A stretch of DNA of 11,646 nucleotides. Origin: an alpha proteobacterium 3107 (GTDB lineage: Bacteria > Pseudomonadota > Alphaproteobacteria > Rhodobacterales > Rhodobacteraceae). Position 1 is the first letter of the stretch, and each line of letters begins with the position of its first letter. Positions 1-6,454 of this stretch are shown in pieces. Below the pieces are notes generated by a model. The model was given only the letters and a program-made list of their open reading frames with translations, ran no database searches and had not been told where the DNA came from. A program made the translations under genes and the position numbers. The stretch lies in assembly GCA_001483205.1 (NCBI GenBank), contig JPPB01000266.1, positions 1-11,646 of the forward strand. The letters run 5' to 3'.

Positions 1-419
1 AGCCCCGGCGGATAGCCCGGCCCGATGGCCAGCTTGTCCATATAAACGTCCGGCGCGTGCAGCATCGACCCGCGCGGCCCCATCGCAATCACCGTCAGCG
101 CATTCGGCATGTCCTTGGCGGTCAGCGTCGTGCCCTCCAGCGGGTCAAGCGCAATGTCCACCTGCGGACCGGTGCCGGTGCCGACCTCCTCGCCGATATA
201 GAGCATCGGCGCATTGTCGCGTTCGCCCTCGCCGATGACAACGACACCGGCGATCTCCAGCATGTTCAACTGCGCGCGCATGGCGTTCACGGCGGCCTGA
301 TCCGCTGCCTCTTCGTTTCCGCGCCCGACCAGCGGTGCGGCGGCCATTGCCGCGGCCTCTGACACCCGCGCCAGACCCAGAGAAAGCATCCGGTCCTGAA
401 AGTCCTGTTGTCCTGCCAT
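1..419 (-). CDS. glpX: Class II fructose-1,6-bisphosphatase GlpX (5' part; 3' end beyond window)
   Basis: Hydrolyses fructose-1,6-bisphosphate to fructose-6-phosphate in the cytosol; in many alphaproteobacteria the class II enzyme serves gluconeogenesis and the Calvin cycle. The visible 139 residues show the family landmarks in order: GRGNEEAAD (about 32-40), VVIGEGERDNAPMLYIGEEVGTG, DPLEGT and NAPD-like HAPDVYMDKLAIGPG. The start at 419 is preceded by AGGGG about 6 nt upstream. It lies 69 nt downstream of hom on the same strand, an order I associate with Rhodobacteraceae. Odd point: residue 35 is Asn in GRGN, where E. coli GlpX has Asp33 (GRGDK), a metal-site residue. The gene is open at the window edge, so the C-terminal half cannot be judged. 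Family assignment is very secure. Confidence 0.95.
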   Translation of the reverse strand, partial: MAGQQDFQDRMLSLGLARVSEAAAMAAAPLVGRGNEEAADQAAVNAMRAQLNMLEIAGVVVIGEGERDNAPMLYIGEEVGTGTGPQVDIALDPLEGTTLTAKDMPNALTVIAMGPRGSMLHAPDVYMDKLAIGPGYPPG

Positions 420-442
420 CAAAAACCCCTGTTGATCGGTGG

Positions 443-466
443 AAAAGTGCGGGCCGCCCGCAAAAC
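443..466 (-). terminator. Possible weak terminator or attenuator between hom and glpX
   Basis: On the minus strand, just after the hom stop, a G+C palindrome GCGGGCGGCCCGC (plus positions 449-461; 5-bp stem, 3-nt loop) is followed two bases later by TTTT. The stem and U tract are both short, and glpX begins only 24 nt further on. It could lower read-through into glpX or simply be chance in GC-rich DNA. Confidence 0.3.
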
Positions 467-488
467 GCCGCACGGCGACAGACCGGGC

Positions 489-1775
489 CTAGACGTTTTC
501 GATCCGTATCGCCACCGGATCATTTTCCAAAACCCCGGTCCGGCCCAGCCCGTCAAGCGCCCGATCCAGCGCATCGCGGGTGGTTTCATGGGTGATAATC
601 AGAACCGGCGCCGTCGGCGTGTCATGCCCATACTGGCGCATCCGGTCGATGGACACGCCTGCCTCGCCCAGAACGGTGGCGATTCTGGCCAGAGCGCCGG
701 GCCTGTCCTGCAAGGCCATACGCAGGTAATAGGCGGCGGGGGCGACCGACTTTGCCGGTTGCGCCCTTTTCAGCGTCGCCGCCGGTTGGCCAAAGACCGG
801 AATGCGACAGCCCCGCGCGATGTCGATCACATCCGCCATCACCGCGCTTGCGGTCGGCCCCTGGCCCGCGCCCGCCCCGCGCAGCACGATCTGCCCCGCC
901 GCGTCGCCTTCCAGCACCGTCATGTTGGTTGCGCCTTCCAGTTGCCCCAGCGGAGAGCCCGCAGGCACCAGACAGGGCGACATCCGCTGCTCCAGCCCCC
1001 GCGCGGTCATCTGCGCCACCCCGAGCAGCTTGATCCGATAGCCGAGGTCACGGGCCTGCCCGATGTCTTCAACAGAAATCCGGTCAATGCCTTCCAGCTC
1101 CACATCATCGAAACCAACCCGGACGCCAAAGGCAACGGCGGCCAGCAATGCCAATTTGTGCCCGGCGTCAATGCCGCCGACATCCAGCGTCGGGTCGGCC
1201 TCCAGATAGCCCAGCCTGTCGGCCTCTCCGAACACTTCCGCATAGGGCAGACCGGCGCTTTCCATCCGGGTCAGGATATAGTTGCAGACGCCGTTCATCA
1301 CCCCCATGACCCGGGTGACACTGTTCCCGGCCAGCCCTTCGCTCAGCGCCTTCACCACCGGGATGCCCCCGGCGATGGCGGCCTCAAAGCGGATCACGCG
1401 GCCCTCTGCCTCTGCGCGCTCTGCCAGCGTGTGGCCGTGGATGGCCAGCATCGCCTTATTGGCCGTCACCACGTCCTTGCCAGCGGCGAGGGCGGCCTCG
1501 GTTGCCGCCTTGGCCGGGCCGTCGCTGCCGCCCATCAGTTCAACAAACACATCCACATCGTCGCGCCGCGCCAGGGCAACCGGGTCGTCCTCCCATGCGT
1601 AACCGTCAAGGCTGACGCCCCGGTCCTTGTTGCGGCTGCGGGCGCTGACGGCAGAGATGGTGATCGGTCGCCCGGCGCGCGCGGACAAGAGCGCAGTTTT
1701 CCGGCGAATGATGCTGACGACGCCGACGCCAACCGTGCCCAGACCGGCGATACCAAGGCGAAGGGGGTGGGTCAT
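489..1775 (-). CDS. hom: Homoserine dehydrogenase with C-terminal ACT domain
   Basis: NAD(P)H-dependent reduction of aspartate semialdehyde to homoserine, the branch point to threonine, methionine and isoleucine. The protein is 428 aa, the usual length of the monofunctional bacterial enzyme. Visible features: Rossmann motif GLGTVG at residues 11-16, VTANKAML, the catalytic domain with AGGIPVVKAL and EADPTLDVGGIDAGHKLALLA, and a C-terminal ACT domain beginning near LRMALQDRPGALARIATVLGEAGVSI, usually linked to threonine feedback. The start at 1775 (MTHPLRLGIAG) is preferred over an in-frame ATG at 1856. It has GGAG about 9 nt upstream, starts right at the Rossmann fold, and avoids overlapping the upstream lipoprotein gene. 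The extra 27 residues of the longer form are Pro-rich and unlike the family. Probably transcribed towards glpX. Confidence 0.96.
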   Translation of the reverse strand: MTHPLRLGIAGLGTVGVGVVSIIRRKTALLSARAGRPITISAVSARSRNKDRGVSLDGYAWEDDPVALARRDDVDVFVELMGGSDGPAKAATEAALAAGKDVVTANKAMLAIHGHTLAERAEAEGRVIRFEAAIAGGIPVVKALSEGLAGNSVTRVMGVMNGVCNYILTRMESAGLPYAEVFGEADRLGYLEADPTLDVGGIDAGHKLALLAAVAFGVRVGFDDVELEGIDRISVEDIGQARDLGYRIKLLGVAQMTARGLEQRMSPCLVPAGSPLGQLEGATNMTVLEGDAAGQIVLRGAGAGQGPTASAVMADVIDIARGCRIPVFGQPAATLKRAQPAKSVAPAAYYLRMALQDRPGALARIATVLGEAGVSIDRMRQYGHDTPTAPVLIITHETTRDALDRALDGLGRTGVLENDPVAIRIENV

Positions 1776-1852
1776 GGGGTGTGCTCCGTCGTCGGGCAGG
1801 TGGGGGTTATGGGGCGGTGTCCGGGGGGTGTTAGCGGGAAAGCGGGGCGGGA

Positions 1853-2170
1853 TCAATCGGCTTGCCGGGTCTCGGCGGCGCGCAATCGTTGTTTGGTTGC
1901 CGGGTCGAGCACCGGGGCGCGCAGGCGTGCCGCCCGTGCGCGCAGGGCTTTGGCGCGGCGCTCGTCCGTGTCCGGGGGGGCAGTGGGGGCGATGGTGGCG
2001 GTGGTGGTGCCGCCTGCCGCATCCGCAATGGCCGCGACCTCGGCAGAGATCAACAGGGCGGGATAAGCCGCATTGCGCCCGCCCGCACTGATAGCGGTAT
2101 CAATTTCCGGTGACATGACACAGCCGGAAAAAAGAAACGCCGCACTGAGAACTGACCTGATGAACCGCAT
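1853..2170 (-). CDS. Small putative lipoprotein, function unknown
   Basis: A 105-aa protein with a short basic N-terminus (MRFIRS), a hydrophobic stretch and a Cys at residue 17 in FSGC, which reads as a lipobox, although Phe at -3 is less usual than Leu. The predicted mature protein is small, Ala-rich, with a Thr/Pro-rich middle (TTTATIAPTAPPD) and a basic helical C-terminus rich in Arg and Ala. An in-frame ATG at 2251 would add 27 residues before the signal peptide and so is unlikely. It sits 77 nt upstream of hom on the same strand and may share its transcript. I recognise no family; function cannot be inferred. Confidence 0.6.
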   Translation of the reverse strand: MRFIRSVLSAAFLFSGCVMSPEIDTAISAGGRNAAYPALLISAEVAAIADAAGGTTTATIAPTAPPDTDERRAKALRARAARLRAPVLDPATKQRLRAAETRQAD

Positions 2171-2296
2171 AACCGAACCACGACAGAGCACGGCCTTTCC
2201 TAAACCGCCCGGCGCAGGGGCCGCAACAGAACCCCGTAAAAACCTTTGCAAATTCGCTCAGCCGGGCAGGACGCCGATCATGTCTTTCCCGCTATC

Positions 2297-2413
2297 TGCC
2301 CCAGCTTCAGGTAAAGGGGCCGCCGATTGCCTCGAAGAACGGAAGATCAACAGCCACAGCGAGCTTCGTTCCCCACCGTCGCAGCGTTGGCCCCTTTACC
2401 TGAAGCTGGGGCA
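2297..2413. repeat. Perfect 25-bp inverted repeat with 67-bp spacer inside the endonuclease gene
   Basis: Arm A at 2297-2321 is the exact reverse complement of arm B at 2389-2413; the identity stops at both outer and inner ends (2296/2414 and 2322/2388 do not pair). Arm B codes for MPQLQVKG of the NotI-family protein. Arm A supplies its last residues, GPFT, and the TGA stop. The spacer still reads like family sequence (RRWGTKLAVAVDLPFFEAI). A perfect 25-bp match this close is unlikely by chance. The simplest reading is a fold-back (template-switch) event that copied arm B into arm A and joined it to unrelated DNA, cutting off the gene's 3' end. Confidence 0.85.
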
Positions 2414-2936
2414 TGAGGCGTTTCGCGCTTGATGACCGCCAGTCCGGCCTTCTGACCGCGGTTGGTGCCGGTGGCATCTCATCGTCATTTGTGCTCAGCA
2501 ACTCGAAATCGGCCTGCATCCCCTTGCCGGAAAAATACACCGCTTGTATTTCAAGCCCGAACCATGTGGTGGCTGCACTGTCCCCGGACACAATAATGTC
2601 TATCCTTCCCGCCGCGCGCCCGGTCGATGGCGAGCGCATGAAAGGCACCTCGCGCGCAAGATAAGCATCGCTGAAGCCGACAATCCGGCTGAGCCAATTC
2701 GGGATCAGGTCATTTTCGTCAAAACGGCGCGGGCAGGTGATGACCGGACCTTTATGCCCTGACCGAATCGAACAGACACCACCTTTCTTACCGCATTTCG
2801 GTTTACCGCCCTGAAACGGACAACAAGGCTGTGGCGCATGACCAAGCGCCGCCTGCGCCAATTCCCGCCTGCGCGATGGCGACATCGTATCGAACCGCTC
2901 ACCGAACCATTCGGCAATTCCATACCGCTCTGTCAT
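2307..2936 (-). CDS. NotI-family restriction endonuclease, probably C-terminally truncated
   Basis: A 209-aa protein resembling NotI-type restriction enzymes. Cysteines 39, 48, 55 and 68 (CPFQGGKPKC, GGVCSI, ITCPRRF) form the Cys4 iron-binding module typical of NotI. A PD-(D/E)XK-type core follows: Asp113 in GRIDIIV and Glu129-Ile-Gln131 in GLEIQAVYF. The start at 2936 overlaps the methyltransferase stop as ATGA, with GAGAG about 9 nt upstream; a longer in-frame start at 3008 would run deep into the methyltransferase gene. Family sequence continues to LPFFEAIGG and then stops abruptly with GPFT inside a 25-bp inverted-repeat arm, well short of NotI (383 aa). The catalytic residues remain but the C-terminal part of the fold seems missing, so it may be inactive (a pseudogene). 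Family call fairly sure; loss of function is inferred. Confidence 0.75.
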   Translation of the reverse strand: MTERYGIAEWFGERFDTMSPSRRRELAQAALGHAPQPCCPFQGGKPKCGKKGGVCSIRSGHKGPVITCPRRFDENDLIPNWLSRIVGFSDAYLAREVPFMRSPSTGRAAGRIDIIVSGDSAATTWFGLEIQAVYFSGKGMQADFELLSTNDDEMPPAPTAVRRPDWRSSSAKRLMPQLQVKGPTLRRWGTKLAVAVDLPFFEAIGGPFT

Positions 2937-3811
2937 GCGAATTGGCTCTCTCGGGTGATGACCAGTTCGGGAATGCGATTGTGATGGGTGTTCTTCATTG
3001 CCAGGCAAACCGCGTCAAAACCATACCGGCGCACAAGGCGGACGATTTCCGGCGCGGCATCATAGGTCATCAGGAAATTGGCCTCATGCTCATGCAGCAT
3101 TTTGAACAACGCGGCGTGGTCGATCTCGGAATGCCGATAGAGCCGCCTGCCAGCTTTCTTGCCTCCTTGGGCGGTGTAGGGCGGATCAACGAAGACAGCC
3201 GCGCGCCGCCCCCATTCGCGCAGGAGTTCCGGCAGAATCTTCATTCCGTCGCCTTCGTGGAAGATAATGCGGTCATTATATTTGCCGATTGTCTCCAACC
3301 GTGCCGCAAGCGTTTCAGGATACCACCGGGACAGCAGGCCCTTGCCGTTTTCCCCGTGCCTGCTGAAGGATGCGCCGGGCGCAAGTATCCCGCCCCGTCG
3401 GGTGCGATTCAGAACCAGAGTTCTGAAACCGCGTTCCTCAACTGTGCGGGGATTCCGGCGTTCTATCTTTTCGAGGTTTTCACGGGTGGGATCGAATCGC
3501 CTCACCCATTCGCTCAGGGTCGCGCCGTGTTCGATAGCCGCCCTCCAGAAGGCCGCCACGTCGCTATCCTTTTCGATCATCACGGCGCAGGGTGCAAGCC
3601 CTTCCATGACAGCGGTCAGGGATACAACCGCGCCGCCCGCGAATGGCTCGATCAATATTTCCGGCTCAGTCCGGTGCAACCAGTCCCTGATGTGGGGGAT
3701 CAGCCATGTCTTTCCGCCCGGATAGCGCAGCGGGCTGCGTTGGGGGACAGAAGCGACGTTGACCACGGGAATGCGGGATTGTGGAAATGCCGCTGTCGCG
3801 CCGTCACTCAT
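2933..3811 (-). CDS. D12-class (Dam-like) adenine-N6 DNA methyltransferase
   Basis: Transfers a methyl group from S-adenosylmethionine to adenine N6 in DNA; here most likely the protective partner of the adjacent NotI-family endonuclease. The 292-aa length is typical. Motif order X-I-target region-IV marks the alpha class: RYPGGKTWL (29-37) is motif X, EPFAGGAV (55-62) is the SAM-binding motif I, and VDPPYT with Asp209-Pro-Pro-Tyr212 is catalytic motif IV. Between them lies the target-recognition region containing the Dam-like LNRTRRGGILAPGASFSRHG stretch. The start at 3811 has AGAGGGGGG about 7 nt upstream. Its stop overlaps the endonuclease start (ATGA), so translation is probably coupled, methyltransferase first. 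The recognition sequence cannot be read from the protein. If the endonuclease is dead, the methylase would act as an orphan. Confidence 0.9.
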   Translation of the reverse strand: MSDGATAAFPQSRIPVVNVASVPQRSPLRYPGGKTWLIPHIRDWLHRTEPEILIEPFAGGAVVSLTAVMEGLAPCAVMIEKDSDVAAFWRAAIEHGATLSEWVRRFDPTRENLEKIERRNPRTVEERGFRTLVLNRTRRGGILAPGASFSRHGENGKGLLSRWYPETLAARLETIGKYNDRIIFHEGDGMKILPELLREWGRRAAVFVDPPYTAQGGKKAGRRLYRHSEIDHAALFKMLHEHEANFLMTYDAAPEIVRLVRRYGFDAVCLAMKNTHHNRIPELVITRESQFA

Positions 3812-3993
3812 AATATCACCCCCCTCTGTATTCGCACACCTCGCCCCTAGTAGCGCTCATCCGATTGATAAAGAGGTCAGCGACGGGCGATCCTGCAAAG
3901 AGTTGCTCCTCTTGTAAACTGCGCGGCGCGCGGGCTGCAACCAAATCCTGCTTACCGGCAATGGCCCGACGAAAGGATACAGCACCCCCGGCG
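3812..3993. other. Intergenic region between the gntR-like gene end and the methyltransferase gene
   Basis: 182 bp with no convincing gene. It holds the methyltransferase ribosome binding site (3815-3824) and a possible promoter described separately. A short imperfect hairpin (AAGAG/CTCTT, near 3897-3912) is the only other structure seen. No terminator for the regulator gene is evident. Confidence 0.5.
3890..3918 (-). promoter_or_regulatory. Possible promoter of the restriction-modification pair
   Basis: On the minus strand TTTACA (plus 3913-3918; 5 of 6 to the -35 consensus) is separated by 17 bp from CAGGAT (plus 3890-3895; 3 of 6 to -10). Spacing is ideal but the -10 is poor. It lies about 80 nt upstream of the methyltransferase start. 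Weak prediction. Confidence 0.25.
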
Positions 3994-4668
3994 TCAGGTA
4001 TCCGCCGCGCGGGTCAGCGACAGGCGTGCGGTTTCCAGATGCTCTTTCATCCGATTGGCCGCGCGCTCCGGCTCCCGCGCGCGAATTGCCTCCAGAATCA
4101 GGCGGTGCTGCACATTATACTGGGCGATGATCTGCGGCCCCAGCGTCAGGTGGCGCATCCGCATCCATTCATCCATCGACCGCACCGCGTTGATCTGCCC
4201 GATGATCCAGATCAGCAGGTTGTTGCGGGTGGCAGAGGCCAGAACCCGGTGAAACTCCGTATCCGATTCGGCAAATGCCAGCGGGTCATCAACCGATTGC
4301 TCCATGCTCTCACACAGGGCTTCAAGCGTCTGAAAATGCTCGCGCCGCCCGTGCAGCACACCCAGGCGGCAGATATGCGGCTCAAGGGCAAACCGCGCGT
4401 CGATCAGCTCAAGCGGGTTGGCGCTCTCGATCACCGGCACCGTGCTGTTGTCCGGCTGATACCGCACATATGTGCCGCTTCCGGGCCGGGTTTCCAGCAG
4501 GCCCTCGCGCTCCAGATGCCTGAGCGCCTCGCGCAAAGTGTTGCGCGCCACGCCATAGGTTTCGGCGAGCCGCCGCGAAGAAGGCAACCGGTCATGCTTC
4601 TGATACCCGCCCTTGGCGATTTCCCGGCGCAGGACCGTCGCAATATCCACTGCTCCTAATTTGTTCAT
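3994..4668 (-). CDS. GntR-family transcriptional regulator, FadR/FCD subfamily
   Basis: A 224-aa DNA-binding regulator. Residues about 5-72 form the winged helix-turn-helix with the family signature LPSSRRLAETYGVARNTLREALRHLEREGLLETRPGSGTYV. Residues about 83-220 form an FCD ligand domain: FAESDTEFHRVLA carries the Asp and first His of the usual metal/ligand site, and QHRLILEAI and MKEHLETA supply later His residues. The start at 4668 (MNKLGAV) is chosen because AAGG lies 7 nt upstream; an in-frame ATG at 4731 would place 21 AT-rich-encoded residues in front and would lie upstream of the predicted promoter. It is transcribed away from the ligase/Glx operon across a region full of ATTGG/CCAAT sites. 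By analogy with PdhR and LldR (ATTGGT/ACCAAT operators) it probably controls itself and that operon. The ligand is unknown; a carboxylic or amino acid is usual for FCD. Confidence 0.9.
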   Translation of the reverse strand: MNKLGAVDIATVLRREIAKGGYQKHDRLPSSRRLAETYGVARNTLREALRHLEREGLLETRPGSGTYVRYQPDNSTVPVIESANPLELIDARFALEPHICRLGVLHGRREHFQTLEALCESMEQSVDDPLAFAESDTEFHRVLASATRNNLLIWIIGQINAVRSMDEWMRMRHLTLGPQIIAQYNVQHRLILEAIRAREPERAANRMKEHLETARLSLTRAADT

Positions 4669-4693
4669 CGCATTGCCTTGCAAAACTGAACCA

Positions 4694-4708
4694 ATATTGG
4701 GCCAATAT
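4694..4708. promoter_or_regulatory. Perfect 15-bp palindrome, likely GntR operator
   Basis: ATATTGG-G-CCAATAT is a perfect 7+1+7 palindrome. Its half-site ATTGG/CCAAT matches the half-site known for FadR-subfamily regulators PdhR and LldR. It overlaps the predicted -10 box of the divergent regulator gene, which suggests autorepression. Related sites follow at 4725-4732 (ATTGCAAT), 4734-4740 (ATATTGG) and 4758-4762 (ATTGG), so several dimers could bind between the two divergent genes. Confidence 0.6.
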
Positions 4709-4731
4709 AGGGCCTTATTTGAATATTGCAA
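4704..4731 (-). promoter_or_regulatory. Predicted sigma-70 promoter of the GntR regulator gene
   Basis: On the minus strand TTGCAA (plus 4726-4731; 4 of 6) and TATATT (plus 4704-4709; 5 of 6) are separated by 16 bp. Transcription would start within the palindrome at 4694-4708, giving a leader of roughly 30 nt. This is the best promoter match in the window. Confidence 0.5.
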
Positions 4732-4751
4732 TCATATTGGCTCAAAAAAGG

Positions 4752-4779
4752 TTGATTATTGGTTTGAATCGGTTTTAGT
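4752..4779 (+). promoter_or_regulatory. Possible promoter of the ligase/Glx operon
   Basis: TTGATT (4752-4757) and TTTAGT (4774-4779), 16 bp apart, each match 4 of 6 consensus bases. An alternative is TTGAAT (4764-4769) with CAGGAT (4787-4792), 17 bp apart. Both are mediocre. Either lies next to the ATTGG half-site at 4758-4762, so the GntR protein could block or stimulate it. No sigma-54 site with correct GG-GC spacing was found. Confidence 0.3.
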
Positions 4780-4840
4780 TCGGACACAGGATTCTTGCGC
4801 GTTCATCTGAAAGCGCAACAGCAAACCAACAGGGAGAGAC

Positions 4841-4969
4841 ATGGCTTTTCCCGTCACTTTTTTCGGTCGCGCCGATGCTGTGACCTTTGTTCCGGGCCGG
4901 GCGGATGCCGGTTCGGGGCGCGCGGCCTGGGAAATGAATCACCAGACAAGGAGAAAGAAAAGTGGCTGA
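4841..4969 (+). CDS. Short leader ORF (42 codons) overlapping the ligase start
   Basis: ATG at 4841 is preceded by AGGGAGA, a strong ribosome binding site with about 5 nt spacing. The 42-residue frame begins MAFPVTFFGRADAVTFVPG, ends with the basic NHQTRRKKSG, and stops at TGA 4967-4969. The stop lies 8 nt inside the next gene, whose GTG start is at 4962 in another frame. Ribosomes ending here would be placed at the ligase start, so translational coupling or leader-peptide control is plausible. I recognise no homologue and see no run of a single amino acid that would suggest classic attenuation. It could instead be a chance frame in the operon leader. Confidence 0.4.
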   Translation: MAFPVTFFGRADAVTFVPGRADAGSGRAAWEMNHQTRRKKSG

Positions 4970-6440
4970 AACCGATCTTGAAAGATTTGTAGACGCGCCG
5001 GGGCGTGACGAGAAAGTCAGGCAGGTTCGCGAAATGATCGACCGGGCGGGGATCGAGTATCTCTACCTGCAATTCGTGTCGATCACCGGCAAGGTCATGG
5101 GCAAGGGCATTCCGGCGGACCACTGGGAAACCGTGTCCCGGAAGGGCTTTCAGCTTGTCTATGGCGCAACGGTGAACCTGTTCCAGAACCGGGCCGGGGA
5201 TTATCTGGGCTATGGGCCTGAGGCGGCGGAACTTGTCGGCATCCCGGAACCCGAGACCTTCATGCAACTGCCCTGGGCACCGCAGATCGGGCGGCTGTAT
5301 TGCACGCTTTTCCGCAACCGCGAAGAGCGGGAAAATCCCGGTGGCTATCTGACCTCTGACTGTCGCGGCAACCTGCGCCGCCTGCATGAGGCGTTCGAGA
5401 AAAAGCACGGCACCCGTCTGCGGATCGGCACTGAGCCGGAAATGATGTGGCTGAAATTCGATGAGAACGGCAAGCCCCGCGACGGCTATTCCAAACCCTA
5501 TTGCTATCACATCGACCAGTTTGAAAGCCTGCGTCCGGTGTCGATGCAGGTGATCCGCTATGCCCGCCGGATGGGGCTTGACATGATCCAGGGTGATCAC
5601 GAGGACGCCCCCGGACAGCTTGAACTGAACTGGATGTTCGATGATGTGCTGCGCAATGCCGACCGCCTGACCACTTATCGCCAGATTTGCGCGCAGGTGG
5701 CGCGGGAACACGGCATTTTCGCCTGCTTTATGACCAAGCCGTTCATGGGCGTGTCGGCCTCCGGTTGTCACCACAACATGAGCCTGTGGCGCGGCGGCGA
5801 TGACCACTTTTCCAGATGCGGCAATGATCGCGAAGACCTGCCCGGCATGGAGGAAAACTACATGTATGTCCGGGGCGGCGAGAACACCTTTATGCCCGAT
5901 ACCGATGACCCGCAGATGCCGGGCAAAGAGGGGCTGAAGGCAATCGGCGGCGTGGTGCAGCACCTTCAGGCGCTGACGGCGATCGGGGCGTCGACGGTGA
6001 ACTCTTACCGGCGGCTGTGGGATACCGGCTTTTGGGCACCGGTCTTTGCCGACTGGGGTTTTCAGAACCGCACCACCGGTCTGCGGGTCTCGGCGCCGGG
6101 GCGGTTTGAATACCGCTCGGTCGATTCGATGGTCAATCCGTATCTGATGGGGGCAACATTGCTGGCGGCGATGGATGACGGCCTGGAGAACAGCCTTGAT
6201 CCGGGCCAGCCCGAAGAGCGCAATATCTATGAGGCCATGGCCGAGGGCAAAGAGGTCCGCCGTCTGCCGATGAGCCTGGGTGAGGCGCTTGATCATCTGG
6301 CCGGGAGTGAGGTCGTCCGGCGGGGGCTGCCGGGGGAAATGTATCGTCTCTATGAGGAATACAAGCGTGACGAATATGCGCGCTTCATGTCCTCGGTCAC
6401 CGAATGGGACAACGAGATGTATATGGAGTGTCTGCCCTGA
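4962..6440 (+). CDS. Glutamine-synthetase-family ligase (GlnT/GmaS-like)
   Basis: A 492-aa ATP-dependent ligase of the glutamine synthetase fold, expected to join an amine or ammonia to the gamma-carboxyl of glutamate through gamma-glutamyl phosphate. Metal and substrate motifs are recognisable but divergent: GTEPEMMWL (Glu158, Glu160), QGDHEDAPGQLELNW (about 211-224), KPFMGVSASGCHH (His270), NSYRRL, and RFEYRSVDSMVNPYLMGATLLAAMDDGL. HEDxxGQxExNW is a form I recall from GmaS/type III enzymes, but those are about 435 aa and this is longer. Tyr423 (RNIYE) aligns with the adenylylation tyrosine, but the usual NLYDLPP context is absent. The start is GTG 4962 with AAGGAG 8 nt upstream. It is first of the operon with glxBCD. 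It could be a true glutamine synthetase, a gamma-glutamylamide synthetase or a ligase for another amine; the sequence does not decide. Confidence 0.88.
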   Translation: MAETDLERFVDAPGRDEKVRQVREMIDRAGIEYLYLQFVSITGKVMGKGIPADHWETVSRKGFQLVYGATVNLFQNRAGDYLGYGPEAAELVGIPEPETFMQLPWAPQIGRLYCTLFRNREERENPGGYLTSDCRGNLRRLHEAFEKKHGTRLRIGTEPEMMWLKFDENGKPRDGYSKPYCYHIDQFESLRPVSMQVIRYARRMGLDMIQGDHEDAPGQLELNWMFDDVLRNADRLTTYRQICAQVAREHGIFACFMTKPFMGVSASGCHHNMSLWRGGDDHFSRCGNDREDLPGMEENYMYVRGGENTFMPDTDDPQMPGKEGLKAIGGVVQHLQALTAIGASTVNSYRRLWDTGFWAPVFADWGFQNRTTGLRVSAPGRFEYRSVDSMVNPYLMGATLLAAMDDGLENSLDPGQPEERNIYEAMAEGKEVRRLPMSLGEALDHLAGSEVVRRGLPGEMYRLYEEYKRDEYARFMSSVTEWDNEMYMECLP

Positions 6441-6454
6441 CAGATGCCGGTCTT

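Noticed and set aside
1776..1856. N-terminal extension of hom to the ATG at 1856
   Set aside because: The added residues are Pro-rich and unlike the family, overlap the lipoprotein stop, and the internal start at 1775 has a ribosome binding site.
408..2066. 552-codon open frame opposite hom and the lipoprotein gene
   Set aside because: Antisense shadow; hom on the other strand has clear domains and a ribosome binding site.
2171..2296. Remnant of the missing endonuclease 3' end
   Set aside because: Read on both strands, this stretch shows no NotI-family sequence and no continuing frame; it looks like ordinary upstream DNA of the lipoprotein gene.
3860..3900. tRNA-like text (AGAGGTCAGCGACGGGCGATCCTGC) near a possible integration point
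   Set aside because: No anticodon stem or acceptor stem can be folded and the T-loop GTTC is missing, so neither a tRNA nor an attachment site can be supported.
4780..4800. Possible sigma-54 promoter (GG...TTGC) upstream of the nitrogen operon
   Set aside because: The GG and GC pairs are 13 bp apart instead of the required 10.
4854..6296. 480-codon open frame antisense to the ligase gene
   Set aside because: Mirror of the strongly supported glutamine-synthetase-like gene, with no recognisable motif.
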